DNA of 5,556 bases from an uncultured Clostridia bacterium (lineage in GTDB: Bacteria > Bacillota > Clostridia > Oscillospirales > CAG-272): the NCBI GenBank assembly GCA_946641795.1, contig CAMPBZ010000084.1, forward strand, positions 1 through 5,556. The letters are read 5' to 3'. The stretch's first letter is position 1; each line of letters opens with the position of its first letter. Under the pieces are notes generated by a model, which worked only from the letters and a program-made list of their open reading frames with translations, did no database searches and had not been told where the DNA came from. Positions 1 through 4,573 of the stretch are shown here, one piece after another. Both the position numbers and the translations under genes were made by a program.

Positions 1-113
1 CGGAAAACGGCGGGTTTGCCTTTGTCAGCCGCCCGATGAACGATGGGGAAGCCGCCGAAGCGCTTGCCGCCTGCGGCAAAGATCTGCTTTGGACGCTCCC
101 GGTACTGGATTGA
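1..113 (+). CDS. C-terminal fragment of an unidentified protein (possibly ACT-domain-like)
   Basis: An open frame enters from the left edge (first full codon at base 3) and stops at TGA 111-113, giving 36 residues that end in TLPVLD. Its codon use matches the genes that follow, and its stop lies 23 bases before a well-formed start with a ribosome site, so it is very likely the 3' end of a real gene in the same operon. The fragment has the pattern of a beta strand (GFAFVSRPM), an acidic/alanine-rich helix (about residues 13-24) and a final strand. This resembles the end of an ACT domain, as found at the C-terminus of homoserine dehydrogenases and small amino-acid-sensing proteins. That resemblance is weak and the identity is left open. 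Confidence 0.6.
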   Translation, partial: ENGGFAFVSRPMNDGEAAEALAACGKDLLWTLPVLD

Positions 114-123
114 ATCAAACGAG

Positions 124-131
124 AAAAGGAG
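124..131 (+). promoter_or_regulatory. Ribosome-binding site that sets the dehydrogenase start
   Basis: AAAAGGAG lies 5 bases before ATG 137. The same frame stays open upstream to a TTG at 89, but that start would overlap the preceding gene, has no ribosome site, and would add 16 residues with no counterpart in the family. The ATG is therefore preferred. Confidence 0.75.
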
Positions 132-136
132 AATCC

Positions 137-1171
137 ATGTTAAAATACGCTTTTTTCGATACCAAACCGTACGATAAGCCTTCTTTTGAAAAATACGGAG
201 GGGAAGCCGGCGTGGAGTTCCGCTTTTTTGAAACGCGGCTCACCCCGGATACCGTAGGCCTTGCCAATGGGTTTGACGGCGTATGCGCCTTCGTTAACGA
301 TACCGTTAATGAAGAGGTGATCGACGGATTGTATCGCGGCGGCGTGCGCGTACTTGCGCTTCGCTGTGCCGGATACAACAACGTGGACGTTCACGCGGCG
401 TTCGGCAAAATTCACGTTGTTCATGTGCCGGCGTATTCCCCGTATGCCGTTGCCGAGCACGCCATGGCAATGCTTTTAACGATCGTGCGTCGCACGCATA
501 AAGCGTATATTCGCACAAAGGATTTTAATTTCAGTCTGGCGGGTCTGACCGGCTTTGATCTGCACGGCAAAACGGTTGGGGTGATCGGCACCGGGCGCAT
601 CGGGCGGGTATTTATTGATATTTGCCGCGGGTTTGGTATGAAGGTCGTTGCCTATGATAAGTTTCCCGCAAAAGAAAGCGGAATTGATTACGTTTCCATG
701 GAAGAGCTGTTTGCCCAAAGCGATATCATTTCGCTGCATTGCCCTCTGACCGAGGAAACCTATCATACCGTGCGTGCCGAAACGATCGCAAAAATGAAAA
801 CCGGCGTTGTGTTGGTCAACACCTCGCGCGGAGCTTTGATCGATGCCGCGGCGCTTTTGGAAGCCATTAAGGATCGCAAGGTCGGCGCCGCGTGCCTGGA
901 CGTTTACGAAGAAGAAAGCGACGTTTTCTTCGAGGATTTTTCAGGCCACATTCTGGAGGACGATACGTTGGCAAGACTGATCTCTATGCCAAACGTATTG
1001 GTCACCTCGCATCAGGCGTTTCTGACCGAGGAAGCGCTGGATAACATTGCGAAAACAACCGTGGAAAATATTACGGAACTGCAAAACAACGGCCGGTGTC
1101 AAAACGAGCTTTGCTACCGTTGCGGAAAAATCGGAATCTGCCGTCAAAGCAGAACCGGGAAGTGCTTTTAA
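137..1171 (+). CDS. ldhA: D-lactate dehydrogenase (NAD-dependent D-isomer 2-hydroxyacid dehydrogenase)
   Basis: This 344-residue protein should reduce pyruvate to D-lactate with NADH in the cytoplasm, regenerating NAD+ during fermentation. The substrate-binding half has LRCAGYNNVDV (residues 75-85) and VPAYSPYAVAEHA (97-109), both typical of D-lactate dehydrogenases. The Rossmann fold carries GTGRIG (151-156) and an acidic residue, D174, at the end of the next strand, which indicates NAD rather than NADP. By family alignment the catalytic residues are R231 (NTSRG), E260 (DVYEEE) and H292 (SHQAFLTEEA). The HQAF form of the last motif is that of LdhA-type enzymes rather than of phosphoglycerate or glyoxylate dehydrogenases. 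The family usually has about 330 residues; the excess is a cysteine-rich tail after NELC (residues 326-344). The gene follows its upstream neighbour by 23 bases and precedes the lipoprotein gene by 29, suggesting one operon. A related enzyme acting on another 2-oxoacid, such as 2-oxoisocaproate or 2-oxoglutarate, cannot be excluded. Confidence 0.9.
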   Translation: MLKYAFFDTKPYDKPSFEKYGGEAGVEFRFFETRLTPDTVGLANGFDGVCAFVNDTVNEEVIDGLYRGGVRVLALRCAGYNNVDVHAAFGKIHVVHVPAYSPYAVAEHAMAMLLTIVRRTHKAYIRTKDFNFSLAGLTGFDLHGKTVGVIGTGRIGRVFIDICRGFGMKVVAYDKFPAKESGIDYVSMEELFAQSDIISLHCPLTEETYHTVRAETIAKMKTGVVLVNTSRGALIDAAALLEAIKDRKVGAACLDVYEEESDVFFEDFSGHILEDDTLARLISMPNVLVTSHQAFLTEEALDNIAKTTVENITELQNNGRCQNELCYRCGKIGICRQSRTGKCF

Positions 1172-1200
1172 AAAAGGAAGATAAAAAAGGAGAAACAAAA

Positions 1201-2220
1201 ATGAAACGCTATTTTACCCTCATTCTTGCCCTGCTTTTGCTGGTTGCTCTGCCTCTGACGGCGTGCAAAAAGAAGACCGATCCAGAACAGGAACAACGCA
1301 AACCGAGCGAAGGACTGCAATATATTTCCACCGGGAACGGCACCTGCTATCTTGCCGGGCTCGGCGTATGCACCGATACCGACATCCTCGTTCCCGAAAC
1401 CTCGCCCGCCGGCGATACCGTTACCGGCGTTGGCCGCGAGGCGTTCAAGGATTGCACTACGCTTACCGACATTGCTCTTCCGAGCGGCGTGGTAAGCATC
1501 GGCAACCGCGCGTTTGCCGGTTGCACCGCCCTGAAAACGGTTCAAATCCCCAACGGCATTGCCGCGGTGGGAATGGACGCGTTCGATGGCTGCACCGCAT
1601 TGCAGTATAATGGCAACGGCAACGCCGCCTACCTCGGCAACGCCGAAAAGCCCTACCTGGTATTGCTCAAAGCGGCCGCTCCTTCCATTTCCAAATGCAC
1701 CGTGCCGGAAAGCACCAAGGTCATTTGTTCTTCTGCGTTCAACGGTTGCGAATCGTTGCGTTCTCTCGCCCTGCCGCAAGGGCTGACCTGCATTGGCACC
1801 CGGGCGTTCTCCGGCGCTGGAATTACAAGCGCATCCATTCCGGCGGGCGTTACCAAAATTGAGGTTGGCACCTTTTACGAGTGCGTTCACCTCACCACGG
1901 TTGAAATTCCGGCGGGCGTAACCGAAATCGGTGCCGGCGCGTTTGGCTGGTGCACGGCGCTTACGCAAATTGAAATTCCGGCTGGCGTTACCACCATCGA
2001 GGAGCAGACCTTTGCCAAGTGCGTCAAGCTTACAAGCGTCAGCATTCCCAAAAGCGTTACCCAAATCGGGAGCGGTGCTTTTGCCGACTGCGTGCTGTTG
2101 GAGAGCGTAAACTATGCGGGTACGCAGGCCGAGTGGGAAGCCGTTGTCAAAACGAGCGGCTGGAACACCGGCGCCGGCGATTACACCGTTCACTGCACCG
2201 ACGGAGATATTACAAAATAA
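1201..2220 (+). CDS. Lipoprotein with BspA-type leucine-rich repeats (LRR_5)
   Basis: This 339-residue protein should be exported and lipid-anchored on the outer face of the cell membrane. The N-terminus has MKR, a hydrophobic core (residues 4-18) and the lipobox LPLTAC, which places the lipidated cysteine at residue 22. A short charged linker (KKKTDPEQEQRK) follows. From about residue 79 there are nine repeats of roughly 23 residues with the pattern AF-x2-C-x2-L-x3-IP-x2-V-x2-IG. The third is widened by a segment with YLGNAEKPYLVL (144-155), an insert often seen in clostridial LRR_5 proteins. The C-terminus (GTQAEWEAV, then a W and VHCTDGDI) is also typical of these proteins. AAGGAG at 1187-1192, 8 bases before ATG 1201, fixes the start; the longer frame from an upstream ATG at 1096 overlaps the dehydrogenase and would bury the signal peptide. 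Such repeats usually mediate binding to other proteins or surfaces, but the ligand is unknown. No catalytic domain is visible. Confidence 0.88.
   Translation: MKRYFTLILALLLLVALPLTACKKKTDPEQEQRKPSEGLQYISTGNGTCYLAGLGVCTDTDILVPETSPAGDTVTGVGREAFKDCTTLTDIALPSGVVSIGNRAFAGCTALKTVQIPNGIAAVGMDAFDGCTALQYNGNGNAAYLGNAEKPYLVLLKAAAPSISKCTVPESTKVICSSAFNGCESLRSLALPQGLTCIGTRAFSGAGITSASIPAGVTKIEVGTFYECVHLTTVEIPAGVTEIGAGAFGWCTALTQIEIPAGVTTIEEQTFAKCVKLTSVSIPKSVTQIGSGAFADCVLLESVNYAGTQAEWEAVVKTSGWNTGAGDYTVHCTDGDITK
1834..2109 (+). repeat. Four tandem 69-base leucine-rich-repeat units
   Basis: The last four regular repeats of the lipoprotein lie head to tail, 69 bases (23 residues) each, covering residues 212-303. 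The first three share the near-identical block ATTCCGGCGGGCGTTACC, at about 1837, 1906 and 1975, with one or two changes per copy. The fourth has diverged to encode SIPKSVTQIG. The DNA similarity suggests recent duplication or recombination between units, so copy number may differ between strains. Confidence 0.8.
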
Positions 2221-2274
2221 AAAGCAAACTTGATTTTCTTTGCCCGAATGTTTTTAGAGCGAATTTCACCCCCC

Positions 2275-2313
2275 AGCGGGACTTTTCTTACAAGAAAAGT
2301 CCCGCTTTGTTTG
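2275..2313 (+). terminator. Rho-independent terminator after the lipoprotein gene
   Basis: AGCGGGACTTTTCTT (2275-2289) pairs perfectly with AAGAAAAGTCCCGCT (2292-2306). The effective loop is TTACAA on a 13-base-pair stem whose base is GC-rich, followed by the T-rich run TTTGTTTG. It lies 54 bases after the lipoprotein stop and just before the next promoter, so it separates the two transcription units. The flanking A-rich run is short, so termination in the other direction is less likely. Confidence 0.88.
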
Positions 2314-2322
2314 TATTCATTC

Positions 2323-2351
2323 TTGACATCTTTTCAATTCCGTGATACAAT
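2323..2351 (+). promoter_or_regulatory. Strong sigma-A-type promoter of the decarboxylase operon
   Basis: TTGACA (2323-2328) matches the -35 consensus exactly. A 17-base spacer separates it from TACAAT (2346-2351), a one-mismatch -10 box. Transcription would start at about 2358-2360, leaving a leader of about 80 bases before the ATG at 2439. The site sits between a terminator and the first operon gene, as expected. No inverted repeat overlapping the promoter was seen that would suggest an operator. Confidence 0.85.
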
Positions 2352-2360
2352 AAAGATAAT

Positions 2361-2396
2361 GTGGGAAAGTTTCGGCTTTTTGCCGGAATTTCCCGC
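2361..2396 (+). promoter_or_regulatory. Hairpin at the 5' end of the decarboxylase mRNA leader
   Basis: Bases 2361-2376 pair with 2382-2396 around a TTTTT loop. This gives 15 pairs (two of them G-U) with one bulged G at 2369. The predicted transcript start lies 1-3 bases before the stem. No T-run follows, so it is not a simple terminator. A structure in this position could protect the mRNA 5' end from decay; no known riboswitch class is recognised. Confidence 0.55.
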
Positions 2397-2438
2397 TTGG
2401 AGAGTATTTTATTCTTTGGAAAAAAGGAGTTTTTAGGT

Positions 2439-3767
2439 ATGAAGAACAATTCGGTTGGTTCCCAAAGAATTGCCCGGCTGTTTGACGCCGGAACCTTTGT
2501 GGAGCTGGGCGCTTACCGCAAAAGACCCGACGGAGCCCAAACCGGCGCCGTGTGCGGCTACGGTGCGGTAAACGGCCGGCTCGTTTACGCCTTCTCGCAG
2601 GATAGCGACCGCCAAAAAGGCGCGTTTGACGCTCTGCAAGCCGAGAAGATCGCCGACCTTTACGCGCTCGCCCTCAAAAACGGCGCGCCGGTGGTTGGAA
2701 TGTTTGATAGCGCGGGCGCTTATGTTGCCGACGGTGCCTCGGCACTCTCGGCATTCGGCAAACTGCTTGCCTCGGTCAGCCGCGCTTCGGGTGCCATCCC
2801 GCAAATCGCGCTCATCAGCGGCACCTGCGCGGGTCTTGCCGCCACCGCCGCCGCAATGTTTGACCTGACCGTTTTGATCAACGGCAAATCCCAGCTCTAC
2901 GTCAACGCGCCCTTCGTGGTTGGCAAAGAGGTAGGCAGTGCCGACTATGCCCGCGAAAAAGGGCTCTCCTCGCTGACCGTTGCCGGCGAGGACGAGGCGT
3001 TTGCCAGTCTGCGCACGCTGATCGATCTGCTCCCCGCCAGCGCCGAGGAAGGCGTTGCCGCCGGGAACTGCACCGATGATGTCAATCGCACGGTTTCTTC
3101 GGCCGATGTTGCCGAGCTTGCCGATGCGGGCAGCCTTTTGGAGATCGGCGCGGGCTATGCTGATGAAATGCGCGTTTACCTGGCGCGCTTTGGCGGCGTT
3201 CCTTGCGGAATGGTTGCCAACAACGGCGCCATTACCGCCGAGGGCGCAAAAAAAGCCGCCCGCTTGATCGGCTTTTGCGATAGCTTCGGTCTGCCGGTCG
3301 TCACCCTGACCGATAGCGAGGGCGTTGCCGTCAGCTCCGCGGAGGAGGGCAGCCCCCTTGCCGCCGCGCTTGGCAAACTGGCAATGACCTATGCAAACGC
3401 CACCACGGCAAAAATTACCGCCGTTGTGGGCAAAGCCTACGGCGCGGCCTTTACGCTGATGGGCTCCAAGGCCCTGGGTGCCGATGTGGTTTACGCGCTC
3501 CCCGCGGCCGAGATCAGCACCATGGCGCCCGACGCCGCCGTGGCCTTCCTTTGGAACAATCAAATTACCGAAACCACCACGCGCGAAACTCTGGTTGCCA
3601 AGTGGAAAGCCGAGTGCGCCTCGCCCGAGGCGGCGGCCGCCGACGGCAGTATTGACGATGTGATCGATCCGGCCGAGCTTCGCCAGCGCATTTGCGCCGC
3701 CGTGTATATGCTGTTGGAAAAGAACGACGGCACCCCGGCGCGCCTGCACAGCAATCTTCCGCTTTAA
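2439..3767 (+). CDS. Divergent acyl-CoA carboxyltransferase, alpha subunit of a Na+-translocating decarboxylase (MmdA/PccB family)
   Basis: This 442-residue protein has the two crotonase-fold halves of biotin-dependent carboxyltransferases, which move CO2 from an acyl-CoA to carrier-bound biotin. The N-half shows RIARLFDAGTFVEL (10-23), the DSAGAY region (90-95), SGAIPQIALISGTCAG (117-132) and an end near LIDLLP (194-199). The C-half shows GYADEMRVYLARFGG (239-253), FCDSFGLPVVTLTD (279-292), GKAYGAAF (331-338), GADVVYALPAAEI (347-359), DDVIDPAELR (406-415) and the final HSNLPL, close to the family ending HGNIPL. Characterised relatives have about 510-520 residues; this one lacks their N-terminal helix of roughly 40-50 residues and is shorter internally. 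Several signature residues differ: RKAYGG has become GKAYGA, GGAR has become AGAY, and the VPGFLPG and RHGAK motifs are not recognisable. AAGGAG at 2424-2429, 9 bases before ATG 2439, supports this start; the frame also opens at GTG 2361, but that lies inside the leader hairpin. Family and operon role are secure; the acyl-CoA substrate is not. Confidence 0.85.
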   Translation: MKNNSVGSQRIARLFDAGTFVELGAYRKRPDGAQTGAVCGYGAVNGRLVYAFSQDSDRQKGAFDALQAEKIADLYALALKNGAPVVGMFDSAGAYVADGASALSAFGKLLASVSRASGAIPQIALISGTCAGLAATAAAMFDLTVLINGKSQLYVNAPFVVGKEVGSADYAREKGLSSLTVAGEDEAFASLRTLIDLLPASAEEGVAAGNCTDDVNRTVSSADVAELADAGSLLEIGAGYADEMRVYLARFGGVPCGMVANNGAITAEGAKKAARLIGFCDSFGLPVVTLTDSEGVAVSSAEEGSPLAAALGKLAMTYANATTAKITAVVGKAYGAAFTLMGSKALGADVVYALPAAEISTMAPDAAVAFLWNNQITETTTRETLVAKWKAECASPEAAAADGSIDDVIDPAELRQRICAAVYMLLEKNDGTPARLHSNLPL

Positions 3768-3782
3768 CAGGGGGACGATTTT

Positions 3783-4133
3783 ATGAAGCAGTTATTGTTC
3801 TTATTGACCCAGGATCCGCGCCCGTTCGGCGAACGCGCCGGCGAGGCGGGCAGGGTATCGCTGTTGGGTATGGCGGCCATTTTCGGCGTGCTGGCTTTGC
3901 TTTGGGGCGCCATTGAGCTGTTCCACCTTTGCGTTTGGGCCGCCGGAAGGAAGAAGGCCAAAAAGCAGACCCAAGCGGAACCCTCCGCACCTGCGGAAAC
4001 GGTCGAACTTCAACCTGACACCCCCGACGACGGCGCGCTGGGTGCCGCCATTACCGCGGCCATTACCGCCGCAAGAACCGAGGAAGGGAACACCACCGGT
4101 TTTCGCGTGGTCTCCTTCCGCCGCCTGCATTGA
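3783..4133 (+). CDS. OadG/MmdD-like membrane-anchor (delta) subunit of a Na+-translocating decarboxylase
   Basis: This 116-residue protein has one transmembrane segment (about residues 26-53) followed by a basic cluster (GRKKAKK, 55-61), which suggests that the C-terminal part faces the cytoplasm. A proline/acid-rich linker leads to a C-terminal stretch with AAITAAITAARTEE (88-101) and FRVVSFRRL (107-115), the hallmark ending of OadG-type subunits. In characterised complexes this subunit holds the soluble carboxyltransferase and biotin carrier to the membrane-bound beta subunit and is needed for assembly. The gene starts 15 bases after the carboxyltransferase stop, with AGGGGGA at 3769-3775 as ribosome site, so translation of the two is probably linked. 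The N-terminus (first 25 residues) is not recognisable. Confidence 0.82.
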   Translation: MKQLLFLLTQDPRPFGERAGEAGRVSLLGMAAIFGVLALLWGAIELFHLCVWAAGRKKAKKQTQAEPSAPAETVELQPDTPDDGALGAAITAAITAARTEEGNTTGFRVVSFRRLH

Positions 4134-4172
4134 ATTTTGAACATTGAAAATAAGAAAGGTTTGGTAAATACA

Positions 4173-4526
4173 ATGAAAAATTATCGCGTTACCGTCAACG
4201 GCGTTGCTTATGAAGTCAGCGTAGAGGAAATCAACGAAACGAGCGCTCCTGCGGCTCCCAAAGCGGCTCCCGCCGCCCCCAAAGCCGCTCCCGCGGCAAC
4301 CGTTCCGGCCGGTGCCAACGCAGTTAAAGCCCCTATGCCGGGCAACATTCTCAAAGTTGCCGTTAAAGCCGGCGACAGCGTGAAAAAAGGCGCGCTCCTT
4401 TGCGTTCTGGAAGCTATGAAAATGGAAAACGAGATCCTTGCCCCCGCCGACGGAACCATTGATACCGTTGCGGTTGCTCCCGGCGCCACCGTTGCCACCG
4501 ACGCCGTTCTGGTCACCTATCATTGA
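4173..4526 (+). CDS. Biotin carboxyl carrier protein (gamma subunit of a Na+-translocating decarboxylase)
   Basis: This 117-residue protein carries the biotin that shuttles CO2 between the carboxyltransferase and the membrane decarboxylase. The biotinyl domain covers about residues 49-117 and contains EAMKMEN (80-86). K83 is the lysine to be biotinylated, 34 residues from the C-terminus as is usual. A segment MKNYRVTVNGVAYEVSVEE starts the protein, and residues 24-50 form an Ala/Pro/Lys linker that should act as a flexible arm. The chosen start is ATG 4173 with GAAAGG upstream; an in-frame TTG at 4137 would add 12 residues but lacks a ribosome site and family support. The position between the delta and beta genes, and the absence of a biotin carboxylase gene in the window, argue for a decarboxylase carrier rather than an acetyl-CoA carboxylase AccB. 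Confidence 0.92.
   Translation: MKNYRVTVNGVAYEVSVEEINETSAPAAPKAAPAAPKAAPAATVPAGANAVKAPMPGNILKVAVKAGDSVKKGALLCVLEAMKMENEILAPADGTIDTVAVAPGATVATDAVLVTYH
4251..4292 (+). repeat. Two 21-base direct repeats in the carrier linker
   Basis: The linker of the biotin carrier contains AAPKAAP twice in tandem (residues 27-40), encoded by two 21-base units that differ only at a few third codon positions. Repeats of this kind lengthen or shorten the swinging arm and often vary between strains. Confidence 0.75.
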
Positions 4527-4529
4527 TCG

Positions 4530-4566
4530 ATCCTTTTTCAAAAAACGCAAATTTTTAAGAAAGGAT
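4530..4566 (+). promoter_or_regulatory. Hairpin that covers the ribosome site of the beta-subunit gene
   Basis: In the 47-base gap between the carrier and beta genes, 4530-4538 (ATCCTTTTT) pairs with 4558-4566 (AGAAAGGAT, one G-U), and 4540-4544 pairs with 4552-4556. There is one C-A mismatch between the two helices and a 7-base loop. The 3' arm contains AAAGGA (4560-4565), the ribosome site of ATG 4574. The outer pairs include two G-C pairs; the rest is A-U rich, so stability is moderate. It could limit translation of the membrane subunit, but this is inferred from pairing alone. Confidence 0.5.
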
Positions 4567-4573
4567 TTTACCT

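Noticed and set aside
1168..2193. Long antisense open frame (341 codons) opposite the lipoprotein gene
   Set aside because: Mirror of the repeat-coding + frame; its translation is Arg/Gly/Ala-rich and repetitive, without a recognisable domain or ribosome site.
2230..2436. Small + strand frame (68 codons) across the intergenic region
   Set aside because: It spans the terminator, the promoter and the leader hairpin, has no ribosome site, and is better explained as regulatory DNA.
2361..2438. Alternative upstream start (GTG 2361) for the carboxyltransferase, adding 26 residues
   Set aside because: It lies at the base of the leader hairpin and essentially at the predicted transcript start, with no ribosome site. 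The added residues do not resemble the N-terminal helix of the family.
2433..3749. Long antisense open frame (438 codons) opposite the carboxyltransferase
   Set aside because: It is a composition shadow: GC-rich third positions on the + strand suppress stops on the opposite strand. The translation shows no family motif, and the + frame is clearly a known family.
4137..4170. Possible internal promoter (TTGAAA and TAAATA) before the biotin carrier gene
   Set aside because: The spacer is about 15 bases for one pairing and 22 for the other, and the start would fall at or inside the coding region. The boxes are chance A/T-rich matches.
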